Shown piece after piece: positions 23,714 to 31,453 of a stretch of 45,605 nt of DNA. The DNA lies in contig JAIPJW010000009.1 in NCBI GenBank assembly GCA_021734075.1, positions 1 through 45,605 on the forward strand, given 5' to 3'. Below the pieces are notes generated by a model. It was not told the origin of the DNA. It did not search any database and saw only the letters and a list, made by a program, of their open reading frames with translations. Made by a program: the position numbers and the translations under genes. Source of the DNA: Cephaloticoccus sp. (GTDB lineage: Bacteria; Verrucomicrobiota; Verrucomicrobiia; Opitutales; Opitutaceae). Each line of letters opens with the position of its first letter. Within the stretch, counting starts at the first letter, position 1.

Positions 23714-26149
23714 TCACTTTAGTTGCACCGACCACTTCGTGACGGCGGCGGTGGCGATGAGCGGGAGTTTGTGCAGCGCCGTTTGACCCGGCACGGCCCC
23801 GCGACCAAGCTCGGGGCAGGCGATCATGATGTAGCCGCTTTCGCCCTTGGGGCGGTGGAGCTTGCCGGAGAGCGTGCGGGTGCGCGGACTCCACTGCACG
23901 TCACTCAATTCACGCCCGCCGCTCTGGTGAAAACTTGTGCCAAGGGGCCAGGGGTGGGGCCGAGGCTTGCGCAGCACCAGCAGCTTAACGGCGGGGCCAT
24001 GAAATCCGATGTCCAGATGACCCGGAGGCGACTCGACCACGGGGTGACCAAACTCGCCCGGATGATGATAGGTGCCCGCAGGCTGTTCCAAGCGTGGCAC
24101 GGTGCCGAGAAATTGGCCGGACCAGAACTCGTAGGCCCATAATCGGGCGTTGCGGCTCAGGTTCAGTCGCTGCAATTCCACCCGAAAACGGCGTGCCACG
24201 TTTACGTTCGAACCTTCCTCAATCGCGGGTTCGATCCAGTTGAAAAACGCCACGAGAGTCCATTCGTCCCAATCGGTCTTGACCGGTAAGGTCCATACGC
24301 AGGCCCCCGCGGGATCAGGCTCAATCCGTGGCGCCGCCGTGGGTTTGGCCTTGATGAGGGAGAGATAGGGCAGGTTGCCGGTGGCAATCGGTTCGAACAG
24401 GTCGATCGGTCGAGCGGGCGTGTCGTTCGGGGGCAGACTCGCGAGGAGCACGGCCCAACGGTCCTCGGGCAGGGTGGTCAGGTCGTCACCAATATCCACA
24501 TGACCGGCACCCATGAAGGTGGCGGTGGCCCGAATGCGCGCTTCCTCGATGGTGCCGGGCAAACCCACCACCAGACATGAGGGCTGCAGGAGGGCCCAAT
24601 GGTGCTTGTAGAGATGACAGGCGAACGAGGTATAGACCTCACGCAGGTGCCGCCAACCGAGTCCGGAGTTGCCGGTGTCCATGTTGACGTAGTTGACCGC
24701 GGCAATGCCCGCCGCGGCGTAGTCCGTGCCCGAGCAGTCGATCATCACGGCTTTCTCGCCGGTGGAATCGAGCGCGGCCTGCGCAATGTGAAAGGCGGTG
24801 CGCACGGCTTCCCGGGCGCAGGTATTGACGAATTTTGGATCATGCCTTCCACGCAGGGCCTTTTCGGTGACCACACTGGCAAAATCCCACTTCACAAACC
24901 GCACGCCCTTTTCGGCGAGCCGGATGAAGTTTTCCCGCAACCATTCCTGCGCGCCGGGATGCGACACATCGAGGGCATAGATCGGACAGAACGGTTCCCA
25001 AAACCAGTTGTAGTTGTTGTGCGGTTTGCCATCAGGTCCGCGCAGCAGCCACTCGGGATGCTCCGTGGCGATCGGATGGGTCTCGGCGATACAGAGAACG
25101 CCCACCCAGACACCGAGGTCGAACTTGAGCGCCTGCAATTGTTGGCTCAACCAGCCCAGGCCGCGGGCAAAGCGTTCGTTCTCCTCAAAAAAGCTGGGCA
25201 CGTTGTCTTTTTCCCAACCGAGGTCCACCTGCAGGAAGCGCAGGCCGAGTTGGTGCAGGTTGCGGGCGCGGGCGGCGCGGGCGGTGGCGACCACCAGGTC
25301 GTCGGTCACCCCGAGGCGATACGGATACCAACTGCACCAGTTGGCCAGCGGGCCGATGGGGTCGGGCAGGCGGTTGCGCCGTTTGATGCGCCGGCCGTGC
25401 GCATCGAGGAGCGCGAGCGGATCGGGGCCCGTCGCGAGCACGAAGTCTCCGAGCGCGAGTGTTTCACCGGGGGACAGCTCGTAATCGCCGCCATCAAAAC
25501 CGATGGTGAACTCGCGGAAAGCGGGCACGCGGGTGGAAATGAGTTGCGCGGCCGACTTTGCCTTGGTTGCGCCTCCGTCCACATTGTCCATGCCGCTGAA
25601 CTCAGCGCCGGTCCCGGCAAACATGCGCGCCGAGAATTGTGGCAGCCAGCGATCAATCGTCTCGAAGCCGAGCAGCAAGGCCGAGCGGACCGGGTGGTTG
25701 TAAAATACGGTGACATTCTGGCTGACAAAGGCCCCCGAAGTGCCGTCGGTCGCCTTGAGATGATCGCTGCCGGTGAGCATCTGGCGTGGGGTGCGCACGC
25801 GGCCAAAGTAGGCGTTTTGCTCGAGTATGCGGGTATCCGCAGGATTCGGGCCGAGCCCGAGCTTTCGACTCCCGAACAGGATGACTTCGTTGAGCGTGAG
25901 TGGTCTTGTGCCGGAATTTTCCAGGGTGCTGGTGATCCGCAGCCGATCCTTGCTTTCGCGATCAATGCGCTGGGTTAGTGTCACCCCGCGGCCCGACCAG
26001 AGGAGCGTGCTGTGCTTGTCGCCGTCGTCACCGCCGAGGCAGCGCAAGATCACAGTTTTCCCGTTGAGCCGCAGGGCCGGTTGGCCTGGGCCGAGGGAGA
26101 ACACCTCATTGCTGAAGGTCAGCCGGCCGGCTTGAACGATAATTTTCAT
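23714..26149 (-). CDS. GH36-like alpha-galactosidase family protein
   Basis: An 811-residue protein with no export signal, probably cytoplasmic. It has an N-terminal beta-rich domain (1-270), then a TIM barrel with NWCSWYPYRLGV, LGLRFLQVDLGWEKD (the 'Q.DdGW' segment of GH27/GH36), DLGVWVGVLCIAETHP, and FVKWDFASV, whose D422 is the expected nucleophile (KWD motif). MDTGNSG, in NYVNMDTGN, is a candidate acid/base region. The C-terminal ~150 residues are beta-rich. GH36 enzymes release terminal alpha-galactosyl and related residues; the exact substrate is open. The oxidoreductase gene lies upstream on the same strand, with a REPIN between. Confidence 0.75.
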   Translation of the reverse strand: MKIIVQAGRLTFSNEVFSLGPGQPALRLNGKTVILRCLGGDDGDKHSTLLWSGRGVTLTQRIDRESKDRLRITSTLENSGTRPLTLNEVILFGSRKLGLGPNPADTRILEQNAYFGRVRTPRQMLTGSDHLKATDGTSGAFVSQNVTVFYNHPVRSALLLGFETIDRWLPQFSARMFAGTGAEFSGMDNVDGGATKAKSAAQLISTRVPAFREFTIGFDGGDYELSPGETLALGDFVLATGPDPLALLDAHGRRIKRRNRLPDPIGPLANWCSWYPYRLGVTDDLVVATARAARARNLHQLGLRFLQVDLGWEKDNVPSFFEENERFARGLGWLSQQLQALKFDLGVWVGVLCIAETHPIATEHPEWLLRGPDGKPHNNYNWFWEPFCPIYALDVSHPGAQEWLRENFIRLAEKGVRFVKWDFASVVTEKALRGRHDPKFVNTCAREAVRTAFHIAQAALDSTGEKAVMIDCSGTDYAAAGIAAVNYVNMDTGNSGLGWRHLREVYTSFACHLYKHHWALLQPSCLVVGLPGTIEEARIRATATFMGAGHVDIGDDLTTLPEDRWAVLLASLPPNDTPARPIDLFEPIATGNLPYLSLIKAKPTAAPRIEPDPAGACVWTLPVKTDWDEWTLVAFFNWIEPAIEEGSNVNVARRFRVELQRLNLSRNARLWAYEFWSGQFLGTVPRLEQPAGTYHHPGEFGHPVVESPPGHLDIGFHGPAVKLLVLRKPRPHPWPLGTSFHQSGGRELSDVQWSPRTRTLSGKLHRPKGESGYIMIACPELGRGAVPGQTALHKLPLIATAAVTKWSVQLK

Positions 26150-26158
26150 TGGGTGGAG

Positions 26159-26225
26159 GTAGGGACGGCCCGCCGTGGCCGTCCGAGGTTCGCGTGAGGC
26201 GGACGGGCGGGCCGCCCATCCCTAC
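26159..26225. repeat. REPIN-like double hairpin between glycosidase and oxidoreductase genes
   Basis: Bounded by GTAGGG (26159-26164) and CCCTAC (26220-26225). Hairpin one is GGACGGCC/GGCCGTCC (26163-26170, 26177-26184); hairpin two lies in 26201-26221 with GGGCG/CGCCC arms. It fills the gap between two minus-strand genes and shares boundary hexamers, but not core sequence, with the elements at 2390 and 31358. Confidence 0.7.
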
Positions 26226-26228
26226 CCA

Positions 26229-27155
26229 TTACATCTGCACCTCGCGGCCACCGTTGGCGCGACTTTCGTTGGCGGCCTCGATGAAGCGGATGAGTTCGAC
26301 CGTTTCCGCCGCCGGCACCGGAGGCTGCCGGGTCTTGAAAAATTCCATGATCGCCTCGCCGAGGCACGTGAAGAAGCCCTTCTCCTCGGTCTGGGTGTTC
26401 ACGTGCACGGAATTTTTTTCAAAGTGGATCACGCCGTGGTATTCGTAGTTGCCGGTGCGGTTGCAATGCACCGAGCCGATCCGGTCGTCGGCCCACACCC
26501 CGGTGATGAGGTCAAAGGAGTCGTTCGAGACGCAGCGCACACTGCGGCAGCCCGTCCCCATGGTCGTGTAGAGCATCTCAATCGGGTGGATGCCATACCA
26601 GTAGAAGCCGGGGTTGGTGGGTTCCATGGCCGCGGGGCCCTGGAACTGCGCGCCCTTGACCGTGGCTTTCGCTTCCGGGGTCAGCACGCGGGTCAAGGCG
26701 CCGGTGAAACGCAGCGACGACGAAGTGAAGATCGGCATCTTGGCGGCTTCCGCGACCGCAAAGATCGCCTTGGCGTCCGCCGTGGAGAGTGCAAACGGTT
26801 TGTCCACAAAGACCGGTTTGCCCGGACCCGCGGCGGCAATGCGCTTGAACTGCTCCAGGTGCACCCGCCCGTCGAGGGAGGTGTGCAGGATGGCGTCACT
26901 GGCCGCCACCACGGCCTCGATCGAATCCATGATCTCCACGCCGAATTTTTCCTTCAGGTCCTTCGTGTAGCCGGGCACGCGGCCAATGCTCGACTGCAGG
27001 TCGGGCGAGCCACCCGGCCAGGCCGCCACCACCCGGGCCCCCGCAATCGGATGCTTGGCCTCCGGATTGTTAAACTCGTCACTGAAAATGACGACGTGTG
27101 AGGTATCGAGGCCGATCAGGCCAAGTTTGAGAACGTCTGACGGGGGATTGCTCAT
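26229..27155 (-). CDS. Gfo/Idh/MocA-type NAD(P)-dependent oxidoreductase
   Basis: A 308-residue cytoplasmic enzyme. The N-terminus LKLGLIGLDTSHVVIFSDEF gives the dinucleotide-binding strand, although the usual GxGxxG is G-L-I-G-L-D-T-S; DAILHTSLDGRVHLEQFKRI and GKPVFVDKPFALS contain the catalytic-site lysine motif (the 'EKP' equivalent is DKP). FYWYGIHPIEMLY supplies the family's late histidine. It probably oxidises or reduces a sugar or inositol derivative, in line with the glycosidase gene downstream. ATG 27155 (MSNPPSDVLKLG) is preferred over 27212 because the shorter form begins just before the nucleotide-binding strand. It diverges from the asparaginase gene. Confidence 0.8.
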   Translation of the reverse strand: MSNPPSDVLKLGLIGLDTSHVVIFSDEFNNPEAKHPIAGARVVAAWPGGSPDLQSSIGRVPGYTKDLKEKFGVEIMDSIEAVVAASDAILHTSLDGRVHLEQFKRIAAAGPGKPVFVDKPFALSTADAKAIFAVAEAAKMPIFTSSSLRFTGALTRVLTPEAKATVKGAQFQGPAAMEPTNPGFYWYGIHPIEMLYTTMGTGCRSVRCVSNDSFDLITGVWADDRIGSVHCNRTGNYEYHGVIHFEKNSVHVNTQTEEKGFFTCLGEAIMEFFKTRQPPVPAAETVELIRFIEAANESRANGGREVQM

Positions 27156-27284
27156 ATAAGGAACGGTTCGAGGTTGATCGAACGGTGATACTAGCTCCGC
27201 CGCATGGGGCATCTCCAGCCCCGAGTGAAATTATCTTTCTGTATTTTCATCGCCGCGGCACGCGTCAGACTGTTGCACTACCTC

Positions 27285-28283
27285 ATGGCCACCACTTCCC
27301 CTCTACCCTGTGTTCGTCTGCTGGCGACCGGCGGCACCATTGCCGGGGCCCAAACCGAGGGACGGGGTTATGCGGCGGCGACAATTTCCGTGGAGGCGTT
27401 GCTGGCGGCGGTGCCCGAACTCAACAGCCTGGCCACCATTGAGGTGGAACAGGTGGCGCGTATCGGCAGCCAGGACATGGATGACACGGTCTGGTTGCAA
27501 CTCGCCGCCCGCGCCCAGGCGGCCCTTGACGACCCGGCGATTGCGGGGGTGGTGATCACGCATGGCACGGATACGATGGAGGAGACCGCGTATTTTTTGA
27601 ATCTGGCGCTCAAGTCAACCAAGCCGGTCGTGTTGGTGGGCGCGATGCGCCCGGCAACGGCGATCAGCCCCGACGGGCCGATGAATCTCTACAATGCGGT
27701 GGCGGTGGCGATTGACCCCGTGGCGTCCGATCGTGGCGTCCTCGTGGTCACCAACGATGAGATTCATTTTGCCCGTGAGGTTTCGAAAACCAACACGACC
27801 CAGGTGGGCACGTTCAAGTCGCCCAACCGGGGTCTCGCGGGACTGGTCAACCGGGGGCGGTTGCATTTTTTCGGACCCACGGTGCGGCGGCACACGGTCA
27901 CCAGTGAGTTTGCCCCGGTCGCCGCTACGGAGTTGCCCCGCGTGGATATCATTTATGCCCACGCCGGACTGCGGCGTGATTTGATTGATGCGGCGGTGTC
28001 GGCCGGGGCCCGGGGACTGGTGATTGCCGGGGTCGGGGCGGGCAATCTTTCCACCGGGGCGCTCGCCGCCTGCGCTGATGCGGTCAGGTCCGGCGTGTTG
28101 GTGGTGCGCAGTTCGCGCACCGGTGGCGGGGTGGTCGAGCGCAATATCGAGATCAATGACGACAAGCACGGCCTCATCGTGGCCGAGGAACTCAATCCGC
28201 AAAAGGCCCGGGTGCTGCTCATGCTCGGGCTTGGTCGGGGACTGGACGCGGCGGCCATCCAGGCGCGGTTCATGATTTACTAA
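27285..28283 (+). CDS. L-asparaginase family protein (type II-like sequence)
   Basis: A 332-residue enzyme that hydrolyses asparagine to aspartate and ammonia. Both catalytic blocks are intact: LLATGGTIAG with nucleophile T18, and VVITHGTDTMEETAYF with T95-D96; the later VGAMRPATAISPDGPMNLYN and VSKTNTTQVGTFKSPNRG blocks also match bacterial asparaginases, resembling the type II (high-affinity) form. With ATG 27285 there is no signal peptide; the longer frame from 27204 adds residues that are not a convincing signal and overlaps the divergent promoter region. The next gene starts one base after its stop, so the two are almost certainly co-transcribed. Confidence 0.88.
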   Translation: MATTSPLPCVRLLATGGTIAGAQTEGRGYAAATISVEALLAAVPELNSLATIEVEQVARIGSQDMDDTVWLQLAARAQAALDDPAIAGVVITHGTDTMEETAYFLNLALKSTKPVVLVGAMRPATAISPDGPMNLYNAVAVAIDPVASDRGVLVVTNDEIHFAREVSKTNTTQVGTFKSPNRGLAGLVNRGRLHFFGPTVRRHTVTSEFAPVAATELPRVDIIYAHAGLRRDLIDAAVSAGARGLVIAGVGAGNLSTGALAACADAVRSGVLVVRSSRTGGGVVERNIEINDDKHGLIVAEELNPQKARVLLMLGLGRGLDAAAIQARFMIY

Positions 28284-28284
28284 G

Positions 28285-29523
28285 ATGGCCTTTACTGACG
28301 ACCAACTGGCCGCCGCATTGCGCGAGGACTCTCCTCGGTGGAAATTCGTGGTGGGGACACGCTACCGAGAGATGCCGAGGGTTTTTGCCCTGCAGGTGCT
28401 GGCAATCGCGGCTCATCGGGAACCCGCCCGGGTAGTGGGCAACGAAACTCTGGCCGCAGCGTTCGCGGGCAAACTTCATGCCCTCCTCGGTGGAATGTCC
28501 CCGGATGCCGACGGCAACACGCGGGAACCCGAGGCGCAGGGCGGCATAGGTGGCTGGACGCATGCCGCGGCCGCGTGGATTTTACTTTTGGCCCAGCGCA
28601 CGCCGGCGGTCTGGACGCAGCTCAACGAGGCGGAGAAACACCGGGCCGATCTCATCATGCAGGCGCTGGCCGTGGCGGGGCATTTCACCATGGGGGACGG
28701 CAACGACTGCCACATTCTACTCGATGGCATCTCGGCCCACAACAAGAGCTGGAACATCAACATCACCGAGGGCTACGTGGATGTGCTGCTGGCGACCGCG
28801 GAGTATTTTGGCGCGGCCGAGTTGGAGAAATTTTTCACGGAATTTGATTTCGATGATTTTGTGGCCGGGCTGCGATCGGCGAATTTGCTCAACATTGCGC
28901 GCTGTTGGACCCACCGCCCGGAGATCAAGGCGCTGCTGATGGAGGGTGGCCGGCACGAGTTGCCGCCGGGCAAAACGCCGCTGGCCATGGGCGGGATCGC
29001 CGGTCATGCACTCGGCGTGCGCCGGCCTTGCACGTATCAAGGCATGCCCCTGGCCAATGTATGGCCGATTTTTTTGACTCAGGGCTACCGGCAATTCGCC
29101 AAGGCGGTGCGCACCCGCATTTTGGTGCAAACCGACACGCACACCCACCTGTTGCAACGGAAGACGAAGGCGGAGGTCTCTCCCTGGGAAGGCCGCCTCG
29201 GCATGTGCACGGAATTCGAGGGCACCGACTGGTATGGCGTGCGCAGCTGCCTGACCTATGCCTTCGAGGGCGTGATGATCAATGTGGGCACGGCCGCCTC
29301 GTTGCGGGCGCTCGGCCTCTGGTCGAATGATGCCACGGGACTCGAGTTGGAACAGCGCATGGGTGTCGGTATGGCGGATCTGATTTTCAAGGCCGACGAG
29401 GGCTACCATGGCTGGGCCCATGGCAAGGAGGTCATCCAAGGCATGGACGACCTGACCAAGGATGGCGCGGCGCATATCCTGGCAATGTGGCGGGCCTGGT
29501 TTGACCCGCCGGAGCTGATCTGA
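28285..29523 (+). CDS. Unrecognised 412-residue protein linked to asparaginase
   Basis: I do not recognise the family. The protein lacks a signal peptide and is probably cytoplasmic. It is mixed helical in the first half, with GHFTMGDGNDCHILLDGISA, HNKSWNINITEGYVDVLLAT and AEYFGAAELEKFF; the helices flanked by aromatic and acidic residues recall alpha/alpha-toroid glycan enzymes, but that is only an impression. The second half has MGGIAGHALGVRRPCTYQGM and VQTDTHTHLLQRKTKAEVSP. The only strong clue is context: its start is one base after the asparaginase stop and a membrane protein gene follows 21 bases later. Confidence 0.6.
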   Translation: MAFTDDQLAAALREDSPRWKFVVGTRYREMPRVFALQVLAIAAHREPARVVGNETLAAAFAGKLHALLGGMSPDADGNTREPEAQGGIGGWTHAAAAWILLLAQRTPAVWTQLNEAEKHRADLIMQALAVAGHFTMGDGNDCHILLDGISAHNKSWNINITEGYVDVLLATAEYFGAAELEKFFTEFDFDDFVAGLRSANLLNIARCWTHRPEIKALLMEGGRHELPPGKTPLAMGGIAGHALGVRRPCTYQGMPLANVWPIFLTQGYRQFAKAVRTRILVQTDTHTHLLQRKTKAEVSPWEGRLGMCTEFEGTDWYGVRSCLTYAFEGVMINVGTAASLRALGLWSNDATGLELEQRMGVGMADLIFKADEGYHGWAHGKEVIQGMDDLTKDGAAHILAMWRAWFDPPELI

Positions 29524-29544
29524 GATTCCTCCAAGTGTCCGCCC

Positions 29545-30849
29545 ATGAATTCTTCCACCAGCAAGGAGTCGGCAGCCTTCAATCCGGTCCGACTGTTTCG
29601 ACGCACTGTCGCGTTGTTGGTCTGGGCGGCGATCGGTATGGTGGTGGTGCAGGCCGCGTTGGCTGTGGGCAGCAGGATATATGGATTGGTCGGCTCAATC
29701 GTTGGCGTGGTTTTCGCGGTGGTGGCCGTCGCCATTATTGCCCGCCGACATTCCCTCAGGAGCTGGTGCCGGGTGCTGGTCGCGGCTGCGTTGGTGGCAC
29801 CGGCGTGGATTTACCTGAGCATGGACGAGGCCGAGTTGTTGCCGATCCCCGGACAATCGCAACCGACGCAACCGACGGATACCCAGCGTGCGAGTTTCGA
29901 GACGACCTTGCGGTTTGCCGTGCAAAACGGGCGGCCCATCGGTGCTGAGTTTGTCTCGCCGACTCTGGATGAGCCGCTGCCGTTCAACCATCCCGCGAAA
30001 TGGGCGGATTATTTGGCGAAGCACGGAGAACAGGTGCGGGCTGCCCGCGAGTCCAACGGGGCCGGACGGGACTGGCTGCGGGACATGGACGCCTTCGATG
30101 AGATAGCCGACCTCACGCCGTTGCGATTCGATGCGGTGATCCTCCCTTTTCGACCGTGGCGGGAGTCGGTGTCGCTTGAGGTCATGGAAGCCATGCGCCT
30201 GGCCGCCGAGGGGCGGGGCAACGAGGCCGTGGACGTGATCGTGCCGGTTATCCGGGTCTGTCGGAAGCTTCAGGCCAATGCCCGCACCCTGGTGCGTTTC
30301 ATGGGGGCGCGAGTGGCGCTGGCCCGGGCGATGGACGGTTTGGGTTTTATCCTCGAGCAATCCCCTCCCGATGCGGCCCACCGACGGGCGTTGATGGACG
30401 AACTGGCCGGGGGGGAACGTGGTGCGGCGGGGATCGAGCGGGCGATGTGGATCGAACCATCCTATTTCCCGGTGATCCTGGAACTCAGTCCCGGCCCCGG
30501 TTGGGCGCGGTTTGTCCCCACGCTGTTGCACCGTCGCCGCACTTGCAACGCGATGACCCGCTTCACGGCCCAGGTGGCCGCCCTGGCCGTTCGCCGTGAT
30601 GTGGACGGGATTGATGCGTTGCTGCAGCGACAGGCGACCGCCCGTTCCATCCTCGCCCGTTTTTTTACTCCGGGTTGGCTAAATCAACTGGCCGGGTTGG
30701 AGGAAAAAAGCCCGCCGATTGCCTTTCGCAATCCGCTGGGAGAGATCCTGCTGCCGCTCGCCATTCCGGCGTATGGTGGGATTGTGAAAAATTATTGGAA
30801 GGTCGAGGATCAGAGAACTGACCTGCTGGTCCGGTTGCGCGCTGAATGA
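29545..30849 (+). CDS. Unrecognised protein with N-terminal membrane segments
   Basis: A 434-residue protein of unknown function. Three hydrophobic stretches lie in the first ~95 residues (TVALLVWAAIGMVVVQAALA, GLVGSIVGVVFAVVAVAIIA, VLVAAALVAPAWIYLSM), followed by a soluble helical region of ~330 residues rich in Arg, Ala and Leu (EVMEAMRLAAEGRGNEAVDV, RKLQANARTLVRFMGARVAL). The soluble part would face one side of the inner membrane. Candidate roles cannot be told from sequence. It follows the preceding gene by 21 bases, and a REP hairpin stands four bases past its stop. Confidence 0.6.
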   Translation: MNSSTSKESAAFNPVRLFRRTVALLVWAAIGMVVVQAALAVGSRIYGLVGSIVGVVFAVVAVAIIARRHSLRSWCRVLVAAALVAPAWIYLSMDEAELLPIPGQSQPTQPTDTQRASFETTLRFAVQNGRPIGAEFVSPTLDEPLPFNHPAKWADYLAKHGEQVRAARESNGAGRDWLRDMDAFDEIADLTPLRFDAVILPFRPWRESVSLEVMEAMRLAAEGRGNEAVDVIVPVIRVCRKLQANARTLVRFMGARVALARAMDGLGFILEQSPPDAAHRRALMDELAGGERGAAGIERAMWIEPSYFPVILELSPGPGWARFVPTLLHRRRTCNAMTRFTAQVAALAVRRDVDGIDALLQRQATARSILARFFTPGWLNQLAGLEEKSPPIAFRNPLGEILLPLAIPAYGGIVKNYWKVEDQRTDLLVRLRAE

Positions 30850-30852
30850 AGA

Positions 30853-30877
30853 GGCGGGATCAGCGATCCCGCCCTAC
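30853..30877. repeat. Single REP hairpin 3' of the RAYT gene
   Basis: GGCGGGATC (30853-30861) and GATCCCGCC (30865-30873) form a perfect 9-bp stem with AGC loop, followed by CTAC (30874-30877). It keeps only the right-hand CCCTAC end of the elements seen elsewhere and lies between the convergent membrane-protein and RAYT genes. Confidence 0.75.
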
Positions 30878-30880
30878 AAT

Positions 30881-31348
30881 TCAAAATGCAAGCGGAATGA
30901 TTTCGCCGGTGTAGGGCCATAAGTCCGGGGTGGGGGCCAAGCCGGCCCGCACCGGGTTTGCCTGCACGTAGGCCCATTTCTCGGAATAGCTGTCGGCCGA
31001 CCGTATTACGTGATCGAAAAATTCAGGCTGCCACAGGGGCGGGGTGAGGGCGGCCTGTTTGATGATTTGATTGGCCGTCCAGCGTTTCCAGTTCCGCATG
31101 AATGTTGACAGCGGTTTTCCGTGAGAAAGGGGGCGTGCAAAGAAATGCACGTGGTCGGGCATGATGACGTAGCATCCGATAATCCAGCCATAGAGCCGCG
31201 GCGAATTTTGCCAGGCATTCAACAGGATATTGGCTGCCTTGTCATTGGCCAGAACGTGACGGCGATCCGCACAACACAAGGTCAGAAAATAGAGTGGGTT
31301 TTTTGTCCACACGTTATCCAGCCGGCGAAGGTGATTTCGATGTGGCAT
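30881..31348 (-). CDS. REP-associated tyrosine transposase (RAYT, Y1/IS200-like fold)
   Basis: A 155-residue single-strand DNA transposase-like protein that in other bacteria nicks and maintains REP palindromes. The HUH metal motif is H66-V-H68 in YVIMPDHVHFF, and the family's C-terminal block appears as KWAYVQANPVRAGLAP; Y127 or Y121 is the candidate catalytic tyrosine. FLTLCCADRRHVLAND is the usual N-terminal strand. The frame continues upstream to 31444, but those residues are translated from the REPIN, so ATG 31348 (MPHRNHLRRLDNVW) is the start. REP hairpins flank the gene at 30853-30877 and 31358-31431, as is typical. The reading frame appears intact, so it may be active. Confidence 0.9.
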   Translation of the reverse strand: MPHRNHLRRLDNVWTKNPLYFLTLCCADRRHVLANDKAANILLNAWQNSPRLYGWIIGCYVIMPDHVHFFARPLSHGKPLSTFMRNWKRWTANQIIKQAALTPPLWQPEFFDHVIRSADSYSEKWAYVQANPVRAGLAPTPDLWPYTGEIIPLAF

Positions 31349-31357
31349 GTTCCGAAT

Positions 31358-31431
31358 GTAGGGCGGGGATTCCGGTCCCCGCCATCGAAAAACAGGAATG
31401 AGAAAGGCGGGGATCGGAGTCCCCGCCCTAC
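31358..31431. repeat. REPIN (two inverted REP hairpins) 5' of the RAYT gene
   Basis: Bounded by GTAGGG (31358-31363) and CCCTAC (31426-31431). Both hairpins have the same GGCGGGGA/TCCCCGCC stem (31362-31369 with 31376-31383; 31406-31413 with 31420-31427) and different six-base loops (TTCCGG, TCGGAG). They are separated by a 22-base spacer. The unit ends nine bases before the RAYT start codon. Confidence 0.85.
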
Positions 31432-31453
31432 ACCTTTGCTGCATGCTTTTCGT

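Noticed and set aside
24599-25978. 459-codon plus-strand frame over the GH36-like gene
   Set aside because: Antisense to a protein with clear glycosidase motifs; no independent support.
27204-27284. Signal-peptide-like extension of the asparaginase
   Set aside because: Hydrophobic stretch is short and interrupted by Arg residues; ATG 27285 sits right before the conserved TGGTIAG block.
31349-31444. N-terminal extension of the RAYT protein
   Set aside because: The extra 32 codons are translated from the REPIN palindrome; family members begin near MPHRNHL.
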